Origin: Brucella tritici
GTDB lineage: Bacteria; Pseudomonadota; Alphaproteobacteria; Rhizobiales; Rhizobiaceae
Length of the DNA: 57,102 nucleotides
Direction of reading: 5' to 3'
Assembly (NCBI RefSeq): GCF_008932295.1
Contig: NZ_WBWA01000032.1
Span: forward strand, 1-57,102
Shown here: positions 46,156-54,990 of the stretch, piece after piece
Layout of the letters: each line of letters starts with the position of its first letter
How positions within the stretch are numbered: position 1 is the stretch's first letter
Program-made: the position numbers and the translations under genes
Notes under the pieces: model-generated
Told to the model about the DNA's origin: nothing
What the model saw: only the letters and a program-made list of their open reading frames with translations
The model's database searches: none

Positions 46156-46682
46156 CAGTTATTCTCCACATTTGTCTGTGTGCTACCTTCCATGGTGCCG
46201 ATTTCTTTCAGATTCTTTTGAAGCGCCATGCGGTCTATCGTGGCGTGGGGAAGGCTCAGGAAAGCCGATATCCGGTTCTTCAGAAAGCGGGCCGCCTGTG
46301 CAAAGGCGCGCTGTTTTTCTGCGTCATTTCCTTCGGCAGCGGCAGGGTCTTCGATGCCCCAGTGGGCTGTCATCGGATGTCCGATCCAGACAGGGCAGGC
46401 TTCTCCGGCAGCGTTGTCACAGACCGTGAAAATGAAATCCATCTGAGGGGCGTCGGTACCTGAAAACACGTCCCAACTTTTCGAGCTCAGGTTCTCGGTG
46501 GAATAGCCGAGAGCGTCCAGTTCCTTGATCGCGAGGGGATGCACTTCGCCCTTCGGCTGGCTACCAGCCGAAAAAGCTCGAAAACGTCCTTCGCCATCCT
46601 TGTTCAGGATCGCTTCGGCCAAAATTGAGCGTGCAGAATTGCCCGTGCACAAGAAGAGCACGTTATATACATGGTCAGTCAT
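46155..46682 (-). CDS. arsC: Low-molecular-weight phosphatase-type arsenate reductase
   Basis: The 175-residue protein has the P-loop LFLCTGNSARSILAEAIL, IFTVCDNAAGEACPVW and the HWGIEDPA block. This is the thioredoxin-coupled ArsC class. Some homologues are fused or adjacent to ArsR. Length is longer than typical by a C-terminal extension of about 30 residues after the core. Confidence 0.93.
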   Translation of the reverse strand: MTDHVYNVLFLCTGNSARSILAEAILNKDGEGRFRAFSAGSQPKGEVHPLAIKELDALGYSTENLSSKSWDVFSGTDAPQMDFIFTVCDNAAGEACPVWIGHPMTAHWGIEDPAAAEGNDAEKQRAFAQAARFLKNRISAFLSLPHATIDRMALQKNLKEIGTMEGSTQTNVENN

Positions 46683-46725
46683 TTGATTAGTCCGTTAGAT
46701 GAGGGCCAAAATCATCGAGAATAGT

Positions 46726-47079
46726 TCATTGCGTTGCCGCTTTTGGTTCGCAGCACGGTGTCAGGCTTTCAATTAAAGGCGCACAAAGTTTCGCATTGCC
46801 ACCACAACAGTCGTTGATCATGAAAAGCGTCAGATCTCGAAAACGATCAAGATCAGCGCGATAGATGATCGAACGGCTCTGACGTTCTCCCCTCACGAGA
46901 CCTGCACGCGACAACGTCGCAAGATGCGCGGACATTGTGTTCTGCGGAACATCCAGAATGCGTGCCAGTTCCCCTGCCGGAATACCGTCAGGTTCGTGCT
47001 TTACCAGCAGGCGGAATGTGTCGAGCCGTGTTAACTGAGCGAGGGCAGCCAGTGCCGCAATTGCGTCTTCGTTTTCCAT
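46726..47079 (-). CDS. arsR: ArsR family repressor of the acr3 operon
   Basis: The 117-residue winged-helix protein has LAQLTRLDTFRLLVKHEPDG and the DNA helix LDVPQNTMSAHLATLSRAGL. Metal-ligand candidates are the CC in INDCCGG, Cys in AKLCAPL and CC in TPCCEPK. It heads the arsR-arsC-acr3-arsC-arsH operon. Promoter spacing implies translation from a leaderless mRNA. Confidence 0.93.
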   Translation of the reverse strand: MENEDAIAALAALAQLTRLDTFRLLVKHEPDGIPAGELARILDVPQNTMSAHLATLSRAGLVRGERQSRSIIYRADLDRFRDLTLFMINDCCGGNAKLCAPLIESLTPCCEPKAATQ

Positions 47080-47113
47080 ATATCCAGAATAACGGATATA
47101 TAGCCGTTGTCAA
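47078..47113 (-). promoter_or_regulatory. arsR promoter with overlapping operator, apparently leaderless
   Basis: On the minus strand TTGACA (47113-47108), a 16-bp spacer and TATTCT (47091-47086) are followed 6 nt later by the arsR ATG at 47079. The operator ATATATCC-N8-GGATATAT (47078-47085 and 47094-47101) frames the -10 box, so ArsR binding would block it. Confidence 0.75.
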
Positions 47114-47209
47114 CCTGCTCTGATAAATTATTGGTTTCCAGTCGCACTATGTGGCGCTGCGATTGTTTCGGGCAATGGAGACTGCTTTTCCGAAAATAAA
47201 ACAAAAAGG

Positions 47210-48991
47210 TCATCCCCAGTGTTTTTGATAATCTGGGCCCTTCGATTCTGGCTGCTGAGCCTTTTCGGGGTGAGTTATAATCACTGGTAACGGTGCAGGA
47301 AGATCGGGTCCGACAATGATTGCTTCACCTTGCGCCAACGATGGAATGAACGCTGCCGCATCACGATCTAGATCGCCGCATGCTCTTTCAATTGTCTCCC
47401 GGTCGCGATCATTGGTTAGGCGGTGTACAAAAAGAGTTCCCAACTGGCTTAGAACGTCGGTCGGAACGTCTCTCGGTCGCTGTGTGGCAATAGCAGCCGT
47501 TAGACCAAATTTTCTGCCTTCTTTTGCAATCAATCCAAAAGCATCCAGTGAGATACGGTTGGTATCATCACCTATGGAGCGTCCCACGAATTGATGAGCT
47601 TCATCCAGGAAGCAAATGAGCGGGCATTCTTTGAATGCTTCTTCTCGCGCTAAATTCAGCAGGTATCGACCGATTGTATTTAGTAATATCTCGCGCGTAT
47701 TATATTTAAAACTGACGCGTTCAAACGACAGTAAAAGCGCATTCTGTTTTGGGTCGTCAATAAAACTTTTGATGATTTCACATACGTCTTCGCCGTCTTC
47801 AGAAAATAAGCATCTCATTTCTGAAGAGGAAAGATAGTTTTCTATTCTGACGATCAACGAATTACAGAATCCTAGCGCGGCATCATCTACCTTGCCATAA
47901 AATCCATTAACATTGGCGTCGTAAGAACTATGCTTAACACATTCGTCCCGAATTTGGGCAGAGAGTAGGTGAATATCGAAGTCGCAGAATTGCGAGTCCA
48001 GATCGGAAGAATGATTGATCAGAGCCTTACTAATGGAACTCCGACTTCGCCCAACTTTTATGATCGTTCCACTTTCCCTGATCTCAATGAAGTGGTTTTT
48101 CTCTTCCAAATATATTGTGTTACCATTTGCTTGTTTCTTAGCGCCAAATTTTTGCGGATCACTTCGTAATAGTGCTGATAATCTGAGGTTTTTAATTGCG
48201 CTTCGTAAATTGGGACCTTGCATCTGAGTGGAAGGCGTCAGAAGGCCGTACAGGTCGGTTTCCGACAGATACTTGTAAGGAAACCTTACAAGCGGGTGCT
48301 GTGCATCACCTGTCGAGTAACGGTACTCTTTCGCCCCAGCTATTCTACCTTCGAACTCCCCAGTCGGGTCGAACAATATACATTTGCCTTTGAGACGAAC
48401 CACTTCGTTAACAAGTCGCGATAACGTCCAGCTTTTCCCGCCACCCGTTGCACCAAATATGCCGCAATGTCTGCCAAAGAGTTTTTCTGGCGGGATCATA
48501 ATATAAGCGTCATTCAGTCCAGAAAGGCGTCCCAGCTCGATGAGGCTTTGAGCACCTTTTTCCGTTGTTGTTTCGCCAGAAAGAGCAGATTGGATCGCCG
48601 CTGCGAGTGCGTGTCCTTCCGCTAAATATACGCTGTCTCCAATCCTAGGCTGGGTGTTGATACCGCGAGAAACTTCTTTCGTTGTTTTATCAATTGTGGC
48701 CAACAACTGAGCGCGGCCTTGTGGATCGGTGACGATTTCCTGCTCCAGTTGACGTTCCAACGCCGAACGTTGACGCTCCGGAACGATGACTTCTGTCAAA
48801 CGACCAAGAACTATCGCTGTGTCACAATCAATAAAAAGGAAATCGCCAGTTGTACCTCTGGCGAGACCCCGTTGTCCGGAGATGGCCAGACCTAGCGGAA
48901 CCGTCAGTTCAACAGACGAGGCTCCCACTCGGGTTACGGTACCCACGCGCTTATCAGGATCGATCAACGCATAATCGTTTGTTGCAGTCAT
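47210..48991 (-). CDS. HerA-type ATPase of a SIR2-HerA defence system
   Basis: The 593-residue protein has an N-terminal HAS-barrel-like region, Walker A GIFGATGGGKSWTLSRLV (about residues 193-210) and Walker B ICFLDEAHQFVG. IATQRPRDVP and the arginine-finger region HRLTNDRDRETIE follow, all HerA/FtsK-family marks. Its ATG overlaps the SIR2 stop (TAATG). In known SIR2-HerA systems the two form a large complex that depletes NAD+ during phage infection; that role is inferred here. Confidence 0.88.
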   Translation of the reverse strand: MTATNDYALIDPDKRVGTVTRVGASSVELTVPLGLAISGQRGLARGTTGDFLFIDCDTAIVLGRLTEVIVPERQRSALERQLEQEIVTDPQGRAQLLATIDKTTKEVSRGINTQPRIGDSVYLAEGHALAAAIQSALSGETTTEKGAQSLIELGRLSGLNDAYIMIPPEKLFGRHCGIFGATGGGKSWTLSRLVNEVVRLKGKCILFDPTGEFEGRIAGAKEYRYSTGDAQHPLVRFPYKYLSETDLYGLLTPSTQMQGPNLRSAIKNLRLSALLRSDPQKFGAKKQANGNTIYLEEKNHFIEIRESGTIIKVGRSRSSISKALINHSSDLDSQFCDFDIHLLSAQIRDECVKHSSYDANVNGFYGKVDDAALGFCNSLIVRIENYLSSSEMRCLFSEDGEDVCEIIKSFIDDPKQNALLLSFERVSFKYNTREILLNTIGRYLLNLAREEAFKECPLICFLDEAHQFVGRSIGDDTNRISLDAFGLIAKEGRKFGLTAAIATQRPRDVPTDVLSQLGTLFVHRLTNDRDRETIERACGDLDRDAAAFIPSLAQGEAIIVGPDLPAPLPVIITHPEKAQQPESKGPDYQKHWG

Positions 48992-50367
48992 TACACGCCC
49001 CCCAGATCTTCCAAACGCATTAGAAGCCTCTGGCGGTCGGTTTCGCCGGACACAGAAGGAATCGCGTCAACCAGATCTTCAAAGCGCCCGTTAAGGACCG
49101 TTAGTCTGTTGTCCCCTTGCTGGATCAAGCGCATCAGTTTCAATTGATATTTATTGGGCAGAAATTCCTCTGCTTTCAAAGCGTGATCAGGTTGGATAGC
49201 GTCTAGCTTCTGTTCTTCAATAAAGCCTGGATCAACAAGTACTAGTTTTAAGGAAAGGTTGGATTCTACGGCAGACCAGATAGGTGAGCTTATATGATCG
49301 TCTGCGAAGCCAAAACCTGCGATGAAGATAGTAGTATCTGGCTCTCTTAATGCAGATTGAAACGCTGCAAACATGTCCAGATAAGGCATTTCGAACGCCT
49401 CTTGATACTTCGTTGATCTCGGATAGATCAAAACAGGAGCGAGTTCATTTCCTTCGCCTTTGGCTCGCCGAATAACCGCGCCGTCTGATCTTCTTCTCCA
49501 GTCAACGGAACCATGCATTTTGTACAAATGAAAGACGCTGTCGATGTAATCGGCCTTTGTGCCAGACGATGATCTTCGTACGATATCGGTTTGAAAAAAA
49601 TCTCGATTAAAGCGTTGTTCGGCACTGTGCGAAAATCCGTCAATGAAAACAATGCCTAGCCGCGCTCCAGCTTCTTCCAGACAAAGATCATAGTTGGTGG
49701 TAAACAGCTTTACGCGCTGTTTCTCAGCACTTCGCTTTGAAAACTTTCTCAGCAAATTCGAATGAGCGGGGAGAGATGTATTCTCGTTTACAAAACCAAC
49801 CTCGCTCAAAATAGCGGCTTCGGCCTGCGAAATAAAATCTGTAAGAACGGCTACTTCTGATTTCGGGTCTAAATGAACATCATTTGTCGCACGAACGCTG
49901 AGCAGCTCCAGTTTCATTTTACAGAGACTAAGCAGCTTTTCGATATTACCTGCGCTATTCTCATTCGGTCCAGACGGCTTGCCCAGTAATTCATCGGCGA
50001 TGTCGTCGAAGCTTTGACCGTCTTTAAGTTTTTCTTCGTCAATTTTTTCGCGTACAGCATTCCAGAGTGTTGCCATTCCAGGGGCTTGGTTTCCACCACT
50101 AGGATTTACAGCGGAGACAGATGCACCCGACCCCAAGAGAAATATGACATTTGTAGAATTGAAGGCATTGCGAAGCGTCTCTCCGACCTTATTCTTCGCT
50201 CCAGGGATTGTCCTGCTACTGACATCTTTAGGATCGGCAGGTTGGTCTTCCCAAGCGAGCCACCTGTCTTCGCGCGTGTACAAACGCAAATACTCGGCCA
50301 TACCCGTCTTTTTTTTCCAATAACCGGTCACGCCCCCTCCGATTCGATCACGCAAACTGGACGCCAT
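48991..50367 (-). CDS. SIR2-domain NADase of a SIR2-HerA defence system
   Basis: In this 458-residue protein, SIR2-family marks are VIFLLGSGASVSAVNPSGG (NAD site), LFTTNYDLCLEEAG, YKMHGSVDWRRR with the catalytic-position His, and IAGFGFADDHI. It is coupled to HerA by an overlapping stop/start. Such proteins act as NADases in abortive defence. The pair sits between the arsenic operon and the recombinases. Confidence 0.88.
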   Translation of the reverse strand: MASSLRDRIGGGVTGYWKKKTGMAEYLRLYTREDRWLAWEDQPADPKDVSSRTIPGAKNKVGETLRNAFNSTNVIFLLGSGASVSAVNPSGGNQAPGMATLWNAVREKIDEEKLKDGQSFDDIADELLGKPSGPNENSAGNIEKLLSLCKMKLELLSVRATNDVHLDPKSEVAVLTDFISQAEAAILSEVGFVNENTSLPAHSNLLRKFSKRSAEKQRVKLFTTNYDLCLEEAGARLGIVFIDGFSHSAEQRFNRDFFQTDIVRRSSSGTKADYIDSVFHLYKMHGSVDWRRRSDGAVIRRAKGEGNELAPVLIYPRSTKYQEAFEMPYLDMFAAFQSALREPDTTIFIAGFGFADDHISSPIWSAVESNLSLKLVLVDPGFIEEQKLDAIQPDHALKAEEFLPNKYQLKLMRLIQQGDNRLTVLNGRFEDLVDAIPSVSGETDRQRLLMRLEDLGGV

Positions 50368-50480
50368 GTTCCATCATTTATTCGAGCTTAGTAAGGTGCA
50401 AAGAGCCTTCCTGTTCGCAATCCAAGCAACAGATAAATGAAAATAGCAAATCTTATTAGCCCCGAGCAAAAGGCCTCACT

Positions 50481-50508
50481 ATCATTCTCGCAACTGGGCG
50501 CGAATGAT
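50481..50508. terminator. Hairpin between the recombinase module and SIR2
   Basis: ATCATTCTCGC and GCGCGAATGAT pair at 10 of 11 positions with a 6-nt loop. On the minus strand a GCCTTTT follows nearby. It is a likely end of the recombinase operon, although an operator role is possible. Confidence 0.5.
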
Positions 50509-50569
50509 CATTGATTAGTAAGAAGGGGAATGATTTAGGAACTCTAACGAAATCACGTGAACGGTTTAT

Positions 50570-51040
50570 CTAGAGTTTCACTTCGGACAACGAGTTCCTT
50601 TTACCCAACTTCATACATGCTTGGGCGAGCTCATGTTCCAGCCGTTCGCAGCGCTTTTCCAGCTCCCAAACGTGTAACGATGCATCGTGTAAGCGTGTGG
50701 CCAGAACGCCCACATGACGCTCAAGGGTTATTTTATCCTCACGAAGAAGTCTGACGAGTTCTGCAGCCGATGGTGGGCGCTCATCCAAAAAACCCTTGTT
50801 CATTGCAGCTAACACTGCTTCCCGAACTTTAGGATAACGGCAACCTGCGGAACCGATTAGTGTTCTGCTTCTACCCGCTTCACGCGCTACTGTAGCGATA
50901 GTAACTCGCAAACAGCCCCGGTTTGCAAGCGCTACATTTCGGTCGTCTCTCGGATTACCACTTTTTATCCGATTAAGAGCTTGCATCAATGCAATCTCGG
51001 CATCGGACTTTTGTTCCTTTACTTTCTTAGTGAGTTTCAT
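50570..51040 (-). CDS. Small HTH/coiled-coil protein of the recombinase module
   Basis: The 156-residue protein has LRVTIATVAREAGRSRTLIG (helix-turn-helix-like) and SAGCRYPKVREAVLA. A long C-terminal coiled coil (LERHVGVLATRLHDASLHVW and on) follows. This layout matches the small TnpC-type accessory of Tn554-like elements. The ATG at 51040 has GGGG 7 nt before it and overlaps the upstream recombinase by 14 bp. It may help position the recombinases. Confidence 0.72.
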   Translation of the reverse strand: MKLTKKVKEQKSDAEIALMQALNRIKSGNPRDDRNVALANRGCLRVTIATVAREAGRSRTLIGSAGCRYPKVREAVLAAMNKGFLDERPPSAAELVRLLREDKITLERHVGVLATRLHDASLHVWELEKRCERLEHELAQACMKLGKRNSLSEVKL

Positions 51041-53066
51041 TGTGTATCCCCATTCCCACTTCGTCGAAAGCCCCGTTCGCTTCGACACCGAGCCTTCGAA
51101 GGATCACAATCGAAGTGCGGACCGCTTCCGCTGCAACCGCAGCGGCCCCGAATTCGCCCGCGACTCTATTTGATTCGTACACTGCCAAATTGCTGTCGTA
51201 TCTCGCCTGCCAGAAGTCGAGGTTATCGGAGAAAACTAGGAAATTTGCGCACTGACAACATATGCCTGGCCGTCTGGTACCGTAGTGAGGATGTCGTGCA
51301 CTGAGGTCAAAGGCCCCATTCGCTGTGTGGTGACAACGGGCGCATTCACTACGAAATAAGCAATTTCCCCATGGTGCGGGCCAAACGCGAACATCGTCCT
51401 CCTTTAGCGAAAGCGCTAGCCTAGAGATACGCTCTCCATCAGTACCATCCCTGCCGATCAGTTGCTCAATAGCCTGCCGCCTTTCGCAAATTTTTTCCGT
51501 CATGTTTCCAGCGGCAGGCCTGCCGTTTAAGACATCGAGTATGAACTTTGATGCTGCATAAGTGGCTTCATCATCAATAAGCCCGAGCATTTCCGGGTCC
51601 ACTCCTAGATAACCCCGCTCTGTCATAGCAATTGACATATGCTTAAAATGATCACGCACGCCGTGCACTAAGCGAGCATCTGAGCGAACCATATAGATAG
51701 CGAAACTCTTTCGCCATTGATGCGTCGATACTCGCCAAGACTGCAAGTCCGGCGGAATATCGACATTTTCTTTGATCCATTGATTCTGGGTAACACGCAG
51801 TGACCCGCTTAATATCCTGCCGATTGAACCGGCTTCTCTCGGGAAGCCTCGAGCAATCTTAAACGAAACAAGAAGCTCCTTGCGATTATCTAAGTCTCGC
51901 CATGGTCGGAAGAGTTTCCATAATATTGTGATTGCTCTAACTGCGGGTGGGATATACTTTGACCCCATAGGTCGGGACCCTGCTAGCCACTCAACGTTCT
52001 CAAACACATCTTGTTGTTTAAATACCCGTCCGTGCAAATGGAATAGTTCTGTCAGCCCGCTGATTGACGGGGAGGTACTGATGCAACTCGGCCAAAGGTC
52101 TTCTTCCTGCATATTACCAGCGATAATTCCGCAGATCTCGCTAACTCTGAGTCCAAGCATTCCCTGCACGGCTATTATTGCCGCATCTCTAACTTTTATA
52201 AATAGATCCCTAAGTTCATTTATCGCATTATTCTTCGATAGAGTTCGAGAACGATTTCCATGCTTTTGGCAAGGCCACTTAAATTTATATTTTGATAGCT
52301 CCCTGTTAATATAAAATCCGTAAGAGTTAGATCTTAAATGTAAAACATCTCTGCGTGCCTTCAGGTGAATCTCTTGCAGTTCTAAAACATCGGCGGCTCG
52401 AACATCTAACCATTGCAAAGCCTTATTCATACTACCTAGAAAGATGGAATCTGGCACTGCGGGTATGAACCCTATATCGCCATAGGCCCCCGAAATTTCC
52501 ATAACCGTTTCATTGGCGGTTCTCCCACCAAAAGGATGACGCGCCATTACTAAATCTGGAACATCACGGAACAAATTTGACTGCTCGTATATTCGACAAA
52601 GTATATCTGCGTACCTATGAATCGTACCATTTGATGGAGCAGATAAATAATGCTCACCAGACACCATATCCTCAATATAGTTTATACATATAATTGGATC
52701 CATCTGGGAGAACTTCGTAAGTTCGTTTGCGTACATCCATTGTATCAAATATTTTAGCTCACTAAAAAGATTTGAATACGTAGCTACTTTTGGATTTCTA
52801 CCTCTTTGATTATTATTTATTATTGAATAAAATAATAGTTTCGCGTGCTCAAGAAGTCGACCGTTCTCTTTATCAGAAAGAAAAACACCATTTGCTAGTG
52901 GAATCTCCCATCGTATAACTACATTTCTACATCCAGCAGTCGTCGCCTCAAAATACCATATATTATCATCCCAACGACTTCTCTCAGAGACATAACATTC
53001 TCTTAAGTTAAGCAATTGAAACCGAAAAGAATTATTATCATCAACCAATGAAAGGGAAGTTTTCAT
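51027..53066 (-). CDS. Tyrosine recombinase, third of the module
   Basis: The 679-residue protein has AVQGMLGLRVSEICGI (catalytic Arg I), STHQWRKSFAIYM (His-x-x-Arg) and FKHMSIAMTERGYLG with the candidate Tyr. The C-terminal region carries many cysteines (NCLFRSECARCHH and GICCQCANF), probably a zinc-binding site. The start at 53066 has GGAG 7 nt upstream and lies just past the stop of the previous gene. AT-richer than the chromosome. Confidence 0.88.
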   Translation of the reverse strand: MKTSLSLVDDNNSFRFQLLNLRECYVSERSRWDDNIWYFEATTAGCRNVVIRWEIPLANGVFLSDKENGRLLEHAKLLFYSIINNNQRGRNPKVATYSNLFSELKYLIQWMYANELTKFSQMDPIICINYIEDMVSGEHYLSAPSNGTIHRYADILCRIYEQSNLFRDVPDLVMARHPFGGRTANETVMEISGAYGDIGFIPAVPDSIFLGSMNKALQWLDVRAADVLELQEIHLKARRDVLHLRSNSYGFYINRELSKYKFKWPCQKHGNRSRTLSKNNAINELRDLFIKVRDAAIIAVQGMLGLRVSEICGIIAGNMQEEDLWPSCISTSPSISGLTELFHLHGRVFKQQDVFENVEWLAGSRPMGSKYIPPAVRAITILWKLFRPWRDLDNRKELLVSFKIARGFPREAGSIGRILSGSLRVTQNQWIKENVDIPPDLQSWRVSTHQWRKSFAIYMVRSDARLVHGVRDHFKHMSIAMTERGYLGVDPEMLGLIDDEATYAASKFILDVLNGRPAAGNMTEKICERRQAIEQLIGRDGTDGERISRLALSLKEDDVRVWPAPWGNCLFRSECARCHHTANGAFDLSARHPHYGTRRPGICCQCANFLVFSDNLDFWQARYDSNLAVYESNRVAGEFGAAAVAAEAVRTSIVILRRLGVEANGAFDEVGMGIHNETH

Positions 53067-53070
53067 TATG

Positions 53071-54990
53071 TTACTCCAATTCTGGGAATGGAGGCAGTAC
53101 CAGCGACACTCCATTTCTTGCCGTTTCAGTAAACTTCGGCAACCAATACTCCTGAAGATACCTCAATTGACGGGCCCAACCGTCGAGATAGCGGGCCGGA
53201 TCGAGAGCCATACGAGCATCGTCGAGACGATCTTTAAATTGAAGTAAACGCGCATATGCACGGGGATCATCACTATCGACGTATGCGAGAGGACATGCTG
53301 CGCAGGCACCGAAAGCTGTACACAGTTTTCCTGCTTGCTGATGTGTAACTGGAGAATTATATGGATCGGCACATCCAAACCCAGGCGTTGCAGCTCGCTG
53401 CACTCCATTGTTAAGCAGGCCGTCTCTCGAATCTGACTTGCCGTTTGTTAAGGTATACCGTTCCCGCGCAGCCATTGCCTTGGAGAGAAGTTCTTCATCC
53501 CGTTTCTTCGCTGCTGTTCCTCGATAGTGCTTAGCTGTGACGTCGAGGTTTGCGTGACCCAACGCCAGCTGTTGCATCTTCATGTTCCCCGTAGCCTTAT
53601 GCACAAGGTCACCGCCACTTGCACGTAAAGTTCTCAAAGTGAAATGCGGGAGACCATTGGCATCGATAAATGTCCTTAACGCGTTTCTCCAAGTACTACC
53701 GGCAGAAGATGTCGAGTTTTTAGACATGAAAAAAGATTTGTATTTACTTGATCTAATGCTTTTTCTTTCATCTGTATAAAAAATGAATACTTTATCCACA
53801 TCTTGCGGTTCCACCAGATTCCGGGTCAACCGTGTGAAGCGTTCCAGAAGCCTTAAAAGGTTTGGAACGGAATCAAGACCTGTTGGCTTGGTACTGTACG
53901 ACCTCACATGGCGGTTAGGTCTGGCCTCTGTCTTGCCTAGCTTCGACCTGTTTTTCGGTACCGCTATCTGTAATCGGTCGCTCCCAAAAATAGGATGTTC
54001 ACCGATCTGCGACCACGTTAAACCAAGTAAACCCTCCGCATTGAAAAGCGTGTCGAAACCTAATAGAACAATATATGGAACGAGGTGACGGACTGAAAAA
54101 TGTAAACGGTCCATTACTTCTCGAATTGTACCGTAAGGCTGCCTTAGAGACCGACTAAACCCCGGATAGACCTTCGGATCTATATTGGTATAACTCGCAT
54201 CGAAAATCTTAACCAACAAGTTGAGTTTGATATCCATTTCTTTGAACGGAACGACACTCCGCGAACGGGGATCTGGTAGCGGTATAGTATTGTCATCAAG
54301 TACGTTGAAAGTTGTCTCGCGAAGAGCTACATCAGCGGCGATTTCATTTATAGCGGCCGCACGGATTCTTGAACAGGATATTGGATCGAGTATATTAGTC
54401 GCGATAATCTGATGATGTGCGCCTGGCCAAAGATTTTTGCTTGTTAGAAATGAGCTTGGCAAGAGGGATTTATAACGTTCAGATCTGGCCCAATACATAA
54501 AAATATTTTTAATCTTATTGTAATGTTTCGATTTCACCGACTTCTTTAGTTGCCTTGAAGGACCGTGTTCAAATTCCTGACTGCCATTCAACCAGTTTCC
54601 AAACATTAGCAGAACATTTTCGGGGAAATGCGCTACGCTCACCCGAGACCTGGTAGTTTCGAGGTCAAACGATCTAAGGAAAATTCTAAACTTTGTAAGG
54701 CTCTTCTTGAACGAAATGCGAGTGCCATGTGCTTGACCACGCCCCCAGTCCGCCAAGTAGTCAGCAATGCCTAAACCAATATCCCCGAAAGAGATCCAAT
54801 CACTGAGATCTATTTCCTCCGCCGCGTCATTTGGTCCATTATAAAAACGCACCTTGAGCATCCCAGCCTTCGAAATAACGCCAAATTCTTCATTCGCTCG
54901 AATGGCGTGAACATTTGAAAACGCCTTTGAAGGACGCTGCGTGAGATGCTTTGGGACACCGTTTGTCTTTCTCTTATCACCGAACGCCAT
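53071..54990 (-). CDS. Tyrosine recombinase, second of the module, box I Arg apparently missing
   Basis: The 639-residue protein has FTLRTLRASGGDLVHKATG (box II region), LALGHANLDVTAKHYRG with the nucleophile Tyr, and a Cys-rich tail (FGCADPYNSP and CTAFGACAACPLAYVD). At the expected box I it reads LFNAEGLLGLTWSQIG, where an Asn or Ala replaces the usual Arg, so it may be a partner subunit that does not cleave alone. It overlaps the first recombinase gene by 14 bp. Confidence 0.85.
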   Translation of the reverse strand: MAFGDKRKTNGVPKHLTQRPSKAFSNVHAIRANEEFGVISKAGMLKVRFYNGPNDAAEEIDLSDWISFGDIGLGIADYLADWGRGQAHGTRISFKKSLTKFRIFLRSFDLETTRSRVSVAHFPENVLLMFGNWLNGSQEFEHGPSRQLKKSVKSKHYNKIKNIFMYWARSERYKSLLPSSFLTSKNLWPGAHHQIIATNILDPISCSRIRAAAINEIAADVALRETTFNVLDDNTIPLPDPRSRSVVPFKEMDIKLNLLVKIFDASYTNIDPKVYPGFSRSLRQPYGTIREVMDRLHFSVRHLVPYIVLLGFDTLFNAEGLLGLTWSQIGEHPIFGSDRLQIAVPKNRSKLGKTEARPNRHVRSYSTKPTGLDSVPNLLRLLERFTRLTRNLVEPQDVDKVFIFYTDERKSIRSSKYKSFFMSKNSTSSAGSTWRNALRTFIDANGLPHFTLRTLRASGGDLVHKATGNMKMQQLALGHANLDVTAKHYRGTAAKKRDEELLSKAMAARERYTLTNGKSDSRDGLLNNGVQRAATPGFGCADPYNSPVTHQQAGKLCTAFGACAACPLAYVDSDDPRAYARLLQFKDRLDDARMALDPARYLDGWARQLRYLQEYWLPKFTETARNGVSLVLPPFPELE

